DNA of 64,000 bases from Kosmotoga olearia TBF 19.5.1 (GCF_000023325.1 NC_012785.1:868001-932000), one strand, 5' to 3'; shown: positions 53,999 through 62,987, counted from the first letter of the stretch. Numbers and translations: made by a program. The notes: generated by a model from the letters alone, not told the origin.

Positions 53999-55594
53999 CT
54001 AAATCCCTCCCTTTGTTAAAATGCACTCGCCTTTAAGTGGGGTGTTGTCAATCAAATAATCTAACAATCTAATAGCGAGATATTCATTCCAATCATATGT
54101 TGTTATATACGCATTAACCAACTCTTTGTCTTTGACAAAAAGATAATCGTAAGGAGATTGAATCGCAATCAAGAGGTTATTCTTGTTTTCGTGAATCAAC
54201 AGATTTACGAGTTCAGCGGAATACTTGTTTCTGTAGGTATCCATCGTGAATATTATTACCCCATCATAAGTACTTGCTTTTTTTATGGTTTTTATATATC
54301 TGTATGGGGTTGAGCGTAGATTGTATTTAACCAGTTTGAAAGTTATTCCTTCTTTCTTCAGTAAAGACGTTATGTATTCCCTGGTATAAGCACGCTCTTG
54401 AACAATCGATACACCCGGGTTATAGGGGAAGAAGATGAGATACTTTTTGTCCTTTTCCAGGGAAAAATTACCCTTGCACAGTGCTATTCCATCAGAAATT
54501 TCTTCCCAGATCTTTTCTACTTGTAGATCGAGTTCATTAAGTTCGGAAGCGTACGCTAACAGACGAAGTTTCGTGATTCTTTTAACCGCATTATCTATAA
54601 CTTCCTCAGGGATATTTCCGTTTTTTACTTCCTGGAGGATGTAATCCGCTACTTCCAGCTGAGTTTCTAAGTCTTTCCAGATGATGAACATATCAACACC
54701 GGCTAACAGTGATTGTTTCACCGCTTCTTTCACGGATTTACCTTCCGAGACTGCTTTCATAAGCATGTCATCGCTGATGATTACTCCATCAAAACCTAAC
54801 TTTTCTCTCAAATAGGAGATTATTTTCTTAGATATTGTGGCTGGAACGTTGTCCCAAAAAGGCAATAATATATGAGCAGTCATCAATGCCGGTATCTTAT
54901 TTTCTACAGCGATTTTGAAAGGGGACACATCAGTTTCGATAAAGTTGCTTTCAGGCTTATTGATAACTGGAAGTGAAGTATGGGAATCTGTATCCGTATC
55001 TCCATGCCCAGGAAAATGCTTTCCAACTGGAATAACCCCGGCAGAAAGAAGACCTTTAAAGAAAGCAACTCCATTCGTAGCTACCCTTGTTGGCTCGTTC
55101 CAGAACGATCGCACTCCTATGATTGGGTTAAAGGGATTTGAATTAACATCAAGTACCGGTGCGAAGTCCATATTGATTCCCAGATCTCTCAACGCTTTTC
55201 CCGTTAGATAACCTACTTTATAGGTTAATTCCGTGTCGTTTACAGAGCCCAACAGCATAGCATTTGGAGGTACAAAGATATCCCTGATTCTGGCGACCAT
55301 ACCGCCTTCCTGGTCAACGGCAACGAAAGGCGGGATATCATCACAGTGTGTTTTGATCTGTTCAACAAGTTCTTTTACCTGATCTTTATCTTTAACGTTT
55401 CGTCCAAAAATGACAAAACCTCTAACTCCCTTATCTATCAACAACTGGATCTGGTCATTGTAAGAGATTCCCTGAAATCCAAAGAGGAAAAGCTGTCCAA
55501 CTTTCTGTTCAATGGACATCATACTTACAAATTGAGAGAGTGTTAATGTTCCAAGCAGGAGCATCTTAAAACTTTCAGAAAACATCAAATTCAC
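53999..55594 (-). CDS. Beta-N-acetylglucosaminidase (GH3, NagZ-like)
   Basis: 531 aa. GH3 NagZ signature: GKHFPGHGDTDTDSHTSLPVI (residues 191-211, acid/base His/Asp pair) and nucleophile in GVIISDDMLMKAV (Asp275/276). A second domain of ~190 aa follows, as in two-domain Bacillus NagZ. Residues 1-25 are hydrophobic and may be a signal or anchor, but the true start (GTG 55594 overlapping the gntR stop, or ATG 55585) is uncertain. It cleaves GlcNAc-MurNAc or GlcNAc-anhydroMurNAc. Confidence 0.9.
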   Translation of the reverse strand: MNLMFSESFKMLLLGTLTLSQFVSMMSIEQKVGQLFLFGFQGISYNDQIQLLIDKGVRGFVIFGRNVKDKDQVKELVEQIKTHCDDIPPFVAVDQEGGMVARIRDIFVPPNAMLLGSVNDTELTYKVGYLTGKALRDLGINMDFAPVLDVNSNPFNPIIGVRSFWNEPTRVATNGVAFFKGLLSAGVIPVGKHFPGHGDTDTDSHTSLPVINKPESNFIETDVSPFKIAVENKIPALMTAHILLPFWDNVPATISKKIISYLREKLGFDGVIISDDMLMKAVSEGKSVKEAVKQSLLAGVDMFIIWKDLETQLEVADYILQEVKNGNIPEEVIDNAVKRITKLRLLAYASELNELDLQVEKIWEEISDGIALCKGNFSLEKDKKYLIFFPYNPGVSIVQERAYTREYITSLLKKEGITFKLVKYNLRSTPYRYIKTIKKASTYDGVIIFTMDTYRNKYSAELVNLLIHENKNNLLIAIQSPYDYLFVKDKELVNAYITTYDWNEYLAIRLLDYLIDNTPLKGECILTKGGI

Positions 55595-56343
55595 CTGGCT
55601 TTCAAAGTGACCCTGAGTTTAAAATTGTCCTTTCTGTAATTCGAGTAAACATATTCAATGGGAATTTTCTCCTGTGAAAAAGTGATACGAACAATCGATA
55701 AAACACAATCCCCTTCTTTTATTCCAAGGATCTTTGCTACGCTTTTTTCGGCATGAACTACTTCAATTTCCTCTTCAGCAAAAGTCGGATAAATCGAAAA
55801 CTCGTCTTTTAGAAGCTTATAGAGTGATTTGGTTGACATATCGTACTGTGAAATTTTTCTGAGTATGGGATATTTTGAAATATTCAAATATGCGTTCTCG
55901 ATTGATCTTGGGCGGTCACCTTCATATCTCAACCTGGATAAGAGCAGCACCTTTGCTTCACCAGAAATATGGAAAGCATCTGCAACTTTTTCAGGAGGTT
56001 TAACGAGTTTATTTGTAAGAACTTTCGACCAGGCTTTTTTTCTAATTTTTTCCATTTCCTCACTAAAGCCAGTAAGATGGGAAAGGTCAGAAATCATCTT
56101 GTTTTCTGCTACATATGTTCCTTTACCCTGTATTCTATATATTAAGCCCTCTTTTACCAGTTCTTGCATCGCTTGTCTAACGGTTAGTCTGCTTACCTTG
56201 TAATACTTTGCCAATTCCTCTTCTGGAGGCAGAGGATCGTTTGGTTTCAGCTTGTTATCTTCGATAAACCTTTTTAAGTTCAACTTTATCTGGTAATAGA
56301 GGGGAATCGGGCTACTTCTATCAACAGATTCCAAAACCTTCAT
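55591..56343 (-). CDS. GntR/HutC-family transcriptional regulator (UTRA domain)
   Basis: 250 aa. N-terminal GntR wHTH: PLYYQIKLNLKRFIEDNKLKPNDPLPPEEELAKYYKVSRLTVRQAMQELVKEGLIYRIQGKGTYVAENK; C-terminal UTRA effector domain with SRLRYEGDRPRSIENAYLN and EEEIEVVHAEKSVAKILGI. This group includes NagR/YvoA, which senses GlcN-6-P/GlcNAc-6-P. Here it is embedded between murQ and nagZ and probably represses the cluster; a candidate operator is at 56362. Confidence 0.92.
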   Translation of the reverse strand: MKVLESVDRSSPIPLYYQIKLNLKRFIEDNKLKPNDPLPPEEELAKYYKVSRLTVRQAMQELVKEGLIYRIQGKGTYVAENKMISDLSHLTGFSEEMEKIRKKAWSKVLTNKLVKPPEKVADAFHISGEAKVLLLSRLRYEGDRPRSIENAYLNISKYPILRKISQYDMSTKSLYKLLKDEFSIYPTFAEEEIEVVHAEKSVAKILGIKEGDCVLSIVRITFSQEKIPIEYVYSNYRKDNFKLRVTLKAR

Positions 56344-56361
56344 CTCCTTGTTATGATGTCT

Positions 56362-56377
56362 AGTTATATATACAACT
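56362..56377. promoter_or_regulatory. Candidate GntR operator
   Basis: Near-palindrome AGTTATATATACAACT with one asymmetric pair, centred 26 nt upstream of the gntR start in the murQ-gntR gap. Similar AT-rich dyad sequence (TATATATCA...TGTATAATA) is in the murQ/serine hydrolase divergent promoter region at 57366-57386. Confidence 0.35.
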
Positions 56378-56416
56378 TCATTTTATAAAAAAACTTCCAT
56401 CGAAGTCAAATTCTGT

Positions 56417-57328
56417 TTAATCAGCGTTATTGCCATTTGACAACATTTTGAGGGCCTCAGACAAAAATTCCGTGCGCTCAAGTACGTTATTACATTCCTC
56501 TTTTGTTTTCCCTGAGAGTACCATTAAAATAGCAAGCTTTGTTTTATTTCCTGATAGTTTCAGAAACTTCTTTGCCTCATCTTTGCTGATTCCTGTGACT
56601 TCAGAAATAATTTTGGTTGCTCGTTCTTCTAACTTCGTGTTGAGGATCTGGACGTCGACCATGTAATTTTTATAAACTTTACCGAGTTTAATCATAGTCA
56701 CTGTACTTATCATGTTTAAAACCATTTTTTGTGAAGTTCCAGCTTTTAATCTCGTGCTTCCTGTTATAACCTCTGGACCGGTTCGCAGTTTTATAACTAC
56801 ATCAGCCCATTGTGCTATTTCAGGATTTTCTACATTGGCAATTAACACGGTTCTACACCCTACTTCTTTTGCCTTTTTCAAAATTCCTTTCACATAAGGG
56901 GTGCGTCCGCTGGCGGTTAAACCGATCACGGTGTCTTCTTTTTTTACTCCGATACTTATCAAATCATTTACGCCGCCAATTTCATCGTCTTCTACAGATT
57001 CTACGGCTTTAAAAAATGCTTCTTCTCCTCCCGCCATCAACGGTAAAAATAGACCTTCATTGACTCCGAAGGTGGGAACGACTTCCGCTGCATCAATAAC
57101 GGCTAATCTTCCACTGGTTCCAGCCCCACAGTATATTACCCTTCCGCCTGATCTAATCGAGCTTACCGTCATGTCAATTACTGTTGCTATTTTTTCGAGT
57201 TGTTCAGCGACAGCTAAAGGTACAGTAGCGTCTTCGTGGTTTATAAGCCTGAGCATTTCGATCGTACTTAAAGAATCGATATTGTAAGACTTTGGATTTG
57301 ACTGTTCGGTTTCGAGTTTTTCTATCAT
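56417..57328 (-). CDS. murQ: N-acetylmuramic acid 6-phosphate etherase
   Basis: 303 aa from ATG 57328 (AAGGAGGAAAACT). MurQ removes the lactyl ether of MurNAc-6-P to give GlcNAc-6-P. SIS domain with GGRVIYCGAGTSGRLAVIDAAEVVPTFG, catalytic Glu regions (AGGEEAFFKAVESVEDD) and GLTASGRTPYVKGIL, GPEVITGSTRLKAGTSQKMVLNM. C-terminal UBA-like helices (ISKDEAKKFLKLSGNKTKLAILMVLSG). Typical length. Confidence 0.96.
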   Translation of the reverse strand: MIEKLETEQSNPKSYNIDSLSTIEMLRLINHEDATVPLAVAEQLEKIATVIDMTVSSIRSGGRVIYCGAGTSGRLAVIDAAEVVPTFGVNEGLFLPLMAGGEEAFFKAVESVEDDEIGGVNDLISIGVKKEDTVIGLTASGRTPYVKGILKKAKEVGCRTVLIANVENPEIAQWADVVIKLRTGPEVITGSTRLKAGTSQKMVLNMISTVTMIKLGKVYKNYMVDVQILNTKLEERATKIISEVTGISKDEAKKFLKLSGNKTKLAILMVLSGKTKEECNNVLERTEFLSEALKMLSNGNNAD

Positions 57329-57414
57329 AGTTTTCCTCCTTGTATAGGGTAAGTTTTTTATATTATTATATATCAATCTGTATAATACATAAGAGGTGGA
57401 GAGAGGTGGAGAAA
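57329..57414. promoter_or_regulatory. Divergent promoter region of murQ and serine hydrolase
   Basis: 86-bp AT-rich gap. Plus strand TATAAT at 57381-57386. Minus strand has overlapping TATAATATA-type sequences at 57374-57359. The dyad-like TATATATCAATCTGTATAATA could bind the GntR regulator. Confidence 0.4.
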
Positions 57415-58407
57415 ATGTGGGAAACAGTGGATAAGATCGTTAAAAGCGGAATAAACAAGATTTATCCGGGAGCTGTGTTGCTTGTTGGAAGACCTGGAGA
57501 GATATTATACGAAAAAAGTTATGGGACAATTGACGGAGTCAGAAAAACTCAATTGGATACTATATACGATATTGCCAGCCTCACAAAGGTTGTTGCAACA
57601 ACTACTGCCGTAATGAAGCTGTTTGAAGAGGGATTGCTGCATCTGAACGATAGGCTCGGTTACTTTTTGCCTGTTGAAGGAAAAAAAGCTGACATTACTA
57701 TTTTCCAGTTACTAACCCACACTTCAGGTATGGCACCGTATACGGAACTCTGGAAACATTTGAAGGGAAAGGCGCTGTTAGAGGAAATTCTAAAGATTCA
57801 ACCCGTTTATGAACCCGGAAAAATCGTGTATTCATGTTTGAATTTTATTACGTTAATGGCTGTTGTTGAAGCCGTTTCCGGGACATCGTTTGATGAATTC
57901 GTTTATTCGATTCTTTATCCTATAGGAATGAACAATACCTCTTTCAATCCTGAAAAATATGAAAATATTGCCCCAACGTCAATACGGGAAGGTAAAAGGC
58001 TCATAGGAGAACCTGATGATGAGCTTGCATATTACTTAGGTGGGGTCAGCGGAAACGCCGGACTCTTTTCAAGTGCACGCGATCTTTTTATCTTCATGAG
58101 TGCTCTGTTAAAAGGCGAAATCATGAGAAAGAAAATCGTGAATCTCTTTTCACAGCATGTTGTCGATTCAAACGGAAAAAGAAGACATCTTGGGTGGGAA
58201 GCACCTTATAATGGTTCAAGCGCTGGTGACATTCTTCTGCACTTGGATCATGCTTTCGGGCATACCGGTTTTACGGGGACGAGCATATGGTGTGATGGTG
58301 AGAAATTCGTTATCCTGCTCACGAATCGTGTTTTTATAAAGAGATTCAGTGAGGGAATTGGACGTATCAGGATATTACTTCACAACGTCGTTTTTGGAGG
58401 GTTATGA
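57415..58407 (+). CDS. Beta-lactamase-fold serine hydrolase (YbbE/AmiE-like)
   Basis: 330 aa from ATG 57415 (GAGAGGTGG). Class C beta-lactamase/esterase fold: SLTK at 55-58 (nucleophile Ser55), Tyr139 in KIVYSCLN (YSN-type, with Cys in the third place), and HTG near the C-terminus (GHTGFTGTSIW). No signal peptide. Bacillus clusters with murQ and nagZ contain a homologous amidase that strips peptides from MurNAc. By context the same role is likely. Confidence 0.85.
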   Translation: MWETVDKIVKSGINKIYPGAVLLVGRPGEILYEKSYGTIDGVRKTQLDTIYDIASLTKVVATTTAVMKLFEEGLLHLNDRLGYFLPVEGKKADITIFQLLTHTSGMAPYTELWKHLKGKALLEEILKIQPVYEPGKIVYSCLNFITLMAVVEAVSGTSFDEFVYSILYPIGMNNTSFNPEKYENIAPTSIREGKRLIGEPDDELAYYLGGVSGNAGLFSSARDLFIFMSALLKGEIMRKKIVNLFSQHVVDSNGKRRHLGWEAPYNGSSAGDILLHLDHAFGHTGFTGTSIWCDGEKFVILLTNRVFIKRFSEGIGRIRILLHNVVFGGL

Positions 58408-58408
58408 A

Positions 58409-59512
58409 GTGTGGGAAAAGTTTCTGAAACTGCTAAAAAAAGATGAACGGGTAGTCCTTGGTTTAATGTCCGGTACATCAGCTGACGGACTCGATATCGC
58501 TTTAGTCAAGGTCAGTGGTAAAACTCAAGATTTGAGGTTTTCCTTAGAATTCTTTAAATCTATCCCGTACCCAAAAGACCTACGAGAAAAAATTATTCGT
58601 GCATATAACCCGAATGTTTCAACCGTTAAGGATATCACGGAATTGAATTTTGCTCTGGCACGTGAGCATGTGAAAATGATTAAAGGTCTAGGCTTGCAAT
58701 TTGATTTGATTGGTTATCACGGCCAAACGGTTTACCATATGCCGGAAGCCGGTGCAACTTTACAATTAGGGGAAGCTGATGTTTTGGCTGTCGAACTTGG
58801 AGTACCGGTAGTCCATTCCTTTAGGACAAAAGACATGGCTCTGGGAGGACAGGGTGCTCCAATCGTTTCGTATTTTGATTGGGTGGTTTTTGGAAGAGAA
58901 AGCGGTACTGCTACATTGAATATTGGCGGTATTGCAAACCTGACTTATTTATCTAAAAAAAGAGAAAACGTTATAGCCTTTGACACGGGACCGGGTAATT
59001 GTTTGATAGACGTTGTTGTCAATAAGTATTACTCACAACCCTTTGATATTGATGGAAAGATAGCAAAAAAAGGCAAAATCCGCGATGATGTTATTGAATT
59101 GTTGATGATGAAAGACGCAGACTATATTGAAAAAAGCCCCCCAAAGACAACAGGAAGGGAAAGGTACAACGAAGAATTTCTGGATGGTATCAAATGCCCT
59201 CCAAAGGATCTTGTACGCACTTTGACCAGATTCACAGCGCTTTCCATTCATCTGAATATCAAGAAACATGTGCCAAAGACGAAAAAGTTAATCGTTACTG
59301 GAGGGGGAGCATTCAATCCTGTACTTACAGACGATATCCGTTCCTTTGGATACGAAGTTGAAATACCAGACAAAACCTTCGTCGAAGCGAAAGAAGCGAT
59401 CGCAATTGCTGTTCTGGCGAATGAGTTTTTGAACGGCGTCACTACAAATATCCCGAATGTTACGGGTGCAGAAAGAGAAGCGACGCTTGGAAAGCTTTCT
59501 TTGCCGTTCTGA
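58409..59512 (+). CDS. anmK: Anhydro-N-acetylmuramic acid kinase
   Basis: 367 aa from GTG 58409 (GGAGGG 7 nt upstream, inside the previous gene). AnmK hydrates and phosphorylates 1,6-anhydroMurNAc to MurNAc-6-P, the MurQ substrate. Motifs: GLMSGTSADGLDIALVKV, GYHGQTVYHMPEAGATLQLG, FDTGPGNCLIDVVV and VTGGGAFNPVL. Adjacent to the serine hydrolase (1 nt gap after the stop). Confidence 0.95.
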   Translation: MWEKFLKLLKKDERVVLGLMSGTSADGLDIALVKVSGKTQDLRFSLEFFKSIPYPKDLREKIIRAYNPNVSTVKDITELNFALAREHVKMIKGLGLQFDLIGYHGQTVYHMPEAGATLQLGEADVLAVELGVPVVHSFRTKDMALGGQGAPIVSYFDWVVFGRESGTATLNIGGIANLTYLSKKRENVIAFDTGPGNCLIDVVVNKYYSQPFDIDGKIAKKGKIRDDVIELLMMKDADYIEKSPPKTTGRERYNEEFLDGIKCPPKDLVRTLTRFTALSIHLNIKKHVPKTKKLIVTGGGAFNPVLTDDIRSFGYEVEIPDKTFVEAKEAIAIAVLANEFLNGVTTNIPNVTGAEREATLGKLSLPF

Positions 59513-59515
59513 TTT

Positions 59516-60319
59516 TTATATCATCCGTTCAACAAAAACAATTCCTGTGTAAAACTGAACATAATGTGAAGGAAGAAGGAATGGATGGTTTAACTCTATC
59601 ATCTTTTTCTGGATTTCTATCTGGTCTGTATCGTGTATTATGACGCATCCATGGCTTCTTCTAAGTTCTTTTGCTTTTGTTCCCCCATGAACGAGAATAC
59701 CGTCTCTGTTGACTTTGTAAATTCCAAGTGCGTATCCATATAAAGGTTGCCATAATCTGAACAGACCAGCTGGTCCGAATTTCTCTGGTGTATTCTTCAA
59801 AATCCCGGATTCATAGGAAGAAAGATATATGCCGATAGGTGTATCTCCGTTTTCGATCTTCTGGCTCTCTTCCGTTTTTGAATCATGCTGTCCGTGACCT
59901 CGAGCAAGACAGGAATAAATTTCATTCCCTTCTCCGTCGTAAAGGTGTAGGTTTCCAAGCTTGCTTCTGTCATCCGGAAGGGTGATTTTCAGGAAAAAAT
60001 AATAGCTGTTTTCCGCATATTTCGTGAGTTTCTTTAGTGTCTCGAAGCCGCAGTGTTTCTCCTTTATATCTTCCTCTTTTTTGAATTCAATCAAAGCGTC
60101 AAAGAAATCCAAACAAGCTTTCTGGTCTAGTGGAAATGGCGTACCGAACCCTCTGTAGAAGAGATACCTTGAGAGTAAGTATTTTGCTCTCCAAACATCA
60201 TTGCCTGTCATTTCAGGTTTTATTGTCCTGTGAAAAGGTTCAGGTAACGTGAAACCGCTTATCTCTCTCGTTATCGTAAATTCAAAGTCTGGATTGTCGT
60301 AAAAATACTTTTTTTGCAC
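59516..60319 (-). CDS. L,D-transpeptidase (YkuD) family protein without signal peptide
   Basis: 267 aa, GTG start behind AAGGTGAT. YkuD active site: GILVHGGTKAKELRRSHGCVII with His211, His223 and nucleophile Cys225. N-terminal ~120 residues are of unknown type (TGNDVWRAKYLLSRYLFYRGFG). There is no N-terminal hydrophobic segment, so it may act in the cytoplasm on muropeptides (for example as an L,D-carboxypeptidase) instead of crosslinking the wall. Convergent with anmK, 3-nt gap. Confidence 0.85.
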   Translation of the reverse strand: MQKKYFYDNPDFEFTITREISGFTLPEPFHRTIKPEMTGNDVWRAKYLLSRYLFYRGFGTPFPLDQKACLDFFDALIEFKKEEDIKEKHCGFETLKKLTKYAENSYYFFLKITLPDDRSKLGNLHLYDGEGNEIYSCLARGHGQHDSKTEESQKIENGDTPIGIYLSSYESGILKNTPEKFGPAGLFRLWQPLYGYALGIYKVNRDGILVHGGTKAKELRRSHGCVIIHDTDQIEIQKKMIELNHPFLLPSHYVQFYTGIVFVERMI

Positions 60320-60345
60320 GTTATCACCTTAAATATTTGGCGACA

Positions 60346-61299
60346 TCAATAAACAGGCGTCAAAGGTTTCTTTCCTTCGAGAACCGCGAGAACGTTTTTT
60401 GCTACGAGAACAGCCATGTTGTTTCTGGTTTCTACTGTTGCCGAACCGATGTGCGGCAGTAAAACCACGTTGTCAAGTTCCTTAAGAGCATACGGAACCT
60501 CAGGTTCGTTCTCATAAACATCCAGTCCCGCAGCAGCTATTTTACCCTGCTGCAAAAACTCTATCAAAGCTTCTTCGTCCACAACGGCGCCTCTCGATGT
60601 GTTAATCAGTACCGCTGATGGCTTCATGAGCTTCAATTTACTTCTGCTAAGGAGATGATAAGTTTCACTGGTCAGAGGTACGTGAAGAGATATAAAATCA
60701 GATTCCTTCAACAGCTGTTCCAAACTTCTGTACTCGACATCAAGATTTTTTTCCTCTTCACTTGTTAGAGGCCTTCTATTATGATATATAACTTTCATCC
60801 CAAAAGCTTGAGCCCGCTTAGCAACAGCTTTTCCTATCCTTCCAAGTCCAATTATCCCGAGAGTTTTTCCGTTCAGCTCAATTCCGAGGAACAGCTCCGG
60901 TTTCCATCCCTCGAAGAGGCCTTTCCTTACAAATTTATCTGCTTCAACAATCCTTCTAGCAGTGGCAAGCAATAGAGCCATTGCAAGATCGGCAGAGGCA
61001 TCTGTAAGAATATCCGGCGTGTTTGTAACGATTACTCCTTTTGCTTTCGCAGCTTCTATATCAATATTATTGAATCCAACAGCATAATTGGCAATTATTT
61101 TGAGTCTTGGAAGTGCGTTTATTATTTCAGCATCTATGTTATCGGATAAAAGTGTTACCAGAGCGGTCGCATCTTGTGCCCTTTCTATTATCTCTTTTTT
61201 CGAAAGGGTTCTATCTTCCTCGTTGACCTCAACATTGAATTTGCTCAGGAGTTTCAATCCTATTTCCGGAATCTTATAGGTTACAAAAATCTTTTCCAA
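60346..61299 (-). CDS. D-isomer-specific 2-hydroxyacid dehydrogenase (glyoxylate reductase-like)
   Basis: 317 aa from TTG 61299 (AAAGGAGGTAG upstream). NAD-binding GKTLGIIGLGRIGKAVAKRA with HNRRP, and catalytic Arg (INTSRGAVVDEEAL), Glu (DVYENEPEVP) and His (LLPHIGSAT). N-terminal MEKIFVTYKIPEIGLKLL and the ANYAVGFNNIDIEAAK block fit glyoxylate/hydroxypyruvate reductases. The open frame continues 24 codons upstream into hairpin repeat I, which is not coding. Confidence 0.93.
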   Translation of the reverse strand: MEKIFVTYKIPEIGLKLLSKFNVEVNEEDRTLSKKEIIERAQDATALVTLLSDNIDAEIINALPRLKIIANYAVGFNNIDIEAAKAKGVIVTNTPDILTDASADLAMALLLATARRIVEADKFVRKGLFEGWKPELFLGIELNGKTLGIIGLGRIGKAVAKRAQAFGMKVIYHNRRPLTSEEEKNLDVEYRSLEQLLKESDFISLHVPLTSETYHLLSRSKLKLMKPSAVLINTSRGAVVDEEALIEFLQQGKIAAAGLDVYENEPEVPYALKELDNVVLLPHIGSATVETRNNMAVLVAKNVLAVLEGKKPLTPVY

Positions 61300-61325
61300 G
61301 GGAACTACCTCCTTTCCTAAGAAAT

Positions 61326-61663
61326 CCGAGAACCGAGAGGACGAGAGTCCGAAAAAGCCACTTTGCGGCACGAATCCCTTCGGGATTGTTACGACCGGCT
61401 ACGCCGGTGTTGCGAACTCCTGCGGAGTTGTCGCGAACTGCTTCGCAGTTGACATGCGCCTGCGGCGGATTAAAGCATGTTCTATTCCGGCTCGAAGAGC
61501 CGCATGGCCGTGACGAAGTCACGCATAGCCTGGGCAAAGCCCAGCACAGCCGCTGCGAAGCAGCGCACAGCGTCTGCAAACCTCAACCTCGTGAGCGTCC
61601 GGAGCGTAGCTCCGCACTTCAGCAGCGTAGCTGCTATCTCAGATTCTCGGTTCTCGACTTTCA
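61326..61663. repeat. Hairpin-array repeat, copy I (near-identical to H)
   Basis: Same orientation and content as copy H. It starts GAGAACCGAGAGGACGAGAG, has GCCAC-TTT-GCGGC, then units at 61373, 61394, 61415 and 61436 (AATCCC-TTC-GGGATT, ACCGGC-TAC-GCCGGT, AACTCC-TGC-GGAGTT, AACTGC-TTC-GCAGTT). CGGCTC-GAA-GAGCCG, GTGAC-GAA-GTCAC, CTGGGC-AAA-GCCCAG, CGGAGC-GTA-GCTCCG and GCAGC-GTA-GCTGC follow. It ends CTCAGATTCTCGGTTCTCGA against the stop of the permease gene. Confidence 0.92.
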
Positions 61664-62944
61664 CTAATATCTTACCATCAAATATACACTGGATATGATC
61701 ATACTTACAAGGACAACCAGCATACCGTAAGCCATGAATTTCACGAAACTGATTTCTTTACCATAATATTTTTTGAGAACCGCGAGACCTATGATATTCG
61801 CCGATGCTCCGATGGGAGTGCCGTTACCTCCCAAACACGCTCCTAAAGACAGGGACCACCAGAGAGGATTCAGATTTGAAAAGGTTTCCGGGTTTATTTT
61901 TTTCATTGATTCTACTACAGGTATCATCGTAGCAGTGTAAGGGATGTTATCTATAAACGCTGAAATTACTGCTGAAGCATTTGTTATAAAGAGCATGGTA
62001 CGATGGTAAGAACCTCTTGAAAGTTTTATAAGTAAATGTGCAAAATTTTCCAGCACACCGGTTTCTTCAAGACCTCCAACTACAACAAAAAGCCCAATAA
62101 AAAACAATATCGTTGACCATTCTACTTCTTCCAGAGTTGCTTCTACATTTTTTCTGTCCATAATCGTTAGAGATAACGCTGCCATCAGAAGGGCTATCGT
62201 TGAACTTTCTAAATGTAACTCATGTTGAAAGAGAAAAAGAAACGTCGTAATGACTAGTAATACAATAGATATTCTGAAGTTTTTTCTGTTAGTAACTGCT
62301 TTGGTTAGTTCGATACCTTTTGCGTCTGTAAGATCTACACTGAGCTTTTTCCTAAGCAGAAAAATTATCATCGTATGGGTGGCGATGAATATGAGTACAA
62401 TTGCGGGACCAAGATTGACAATAAAATCCATAAAAGACAACCCCGCAGCGGAACCTATCATTATGTTTGGCGGGTCACCAATAAGCGTTAAGGCACCACC
62501 GATGTTTGATGAAAAAATTTCACCAAGCACCAAAGGAAATGGGTCAAGACCTACAGCATCAGCGATAGCAAGAGTAATAGGAACAAAAACAAGGATTGTT
62601 GTAACGTTATCAAGAATACTGGAAGCAAGGGCTACTACGCTAACCATATACAGATATAGTTTCACCATACTACCCTTCGAGAGCTTTAGCGCCAACGCGC
62701 CAAAGTACTCGAAGATACCGCTTTTTTTCATAACGGCTACGAAGATCATCATTCCTATGAGGAGAAATATGGTGTTGAAGTCAACGTATTCTTTGTAAAC
62801 AATTGCAGGATCTCTAAACACCCCAAAAATAAGCATGAAGGTTGCGCCAAATAAAGCAACAAGCATCCTGTTAAGCCGTTCGGTGATGAGGAAGAAATAG
62901 GAAATAAGAAAAATCGACACCGCTACAACTGTTTGATAACTCAC
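61664..62944 (-). CDS. ArsB/NhaD-superfamily ion permease (SLC13-like)
   Basis: 426 aa from GTG 62944 (GGAGATGATAGC upstream). About 11-12 TM helices. ArsB/NhaD/P-protein family features: GATFMLIFGVFRDP, DFNTIFLLIGMMIFVAVMKKSGIF, SSILDNVTTILVFVPIT, SNIGGALTLIGDPPNIMIGSAAGLSFMDF, and IDNIPYTATMIPVVESM, LGGNGTPIGASANIIGL. Family members move arsenite, Na+/H+ or dicarboxylates; the ion is not determined. Its TAG abuts repeat I. Confidence 0.9.
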   Translation of the reverse strand: MSYQTVVAVSIFLISYFFLITERLNRMLVALFGATFMLIFGVFRDPAIVYKEYVDFNTIFLLIGMMIFVAVMKKSGIFEYFGALALKLSKGSMVKLYLYMVSVVALASSILDNVTTILVFVPITLAIADAVGLDPFPLVLGEIFSSNIGGALTLIGDPPNIMIGSAAGLSFMDFIVNLGPAIVLIFIATHTMIIFLLRKKLSVDLTDAKGIELTKAVTNRKNFRISIVLLVITTFLFLFQHELHLESSTIALLMAALSLTIMDRKNVEATLEEVEWSTILFFIGLFVVVGGLEETGVLENFAHLLIKLSRGSYHRTMLFITNASAVISAFIDNIPYTATMIPVVESMKKINPETFSNLNPLWWSLSLGACLGGNGTPIGASANIIGLAVLKKYYGKEISFVKFMAYGMLVVLVSMIISSVYLMVRY

Positions 62945-62987
62945 GCTATCATCTCCATAAGAATTTTGACAGAACCAATTATACAAC

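Noticed and set aside
61274-61700. Several overlapping open frames of 60-100 codons within repeats I, H and E
   Set aside because: They recur in every copy of the repeat with the same peptides (for example SVRSVAPHFSSVA), have no ribosome sites and follow from the GC-rich hairpins lacking stops.
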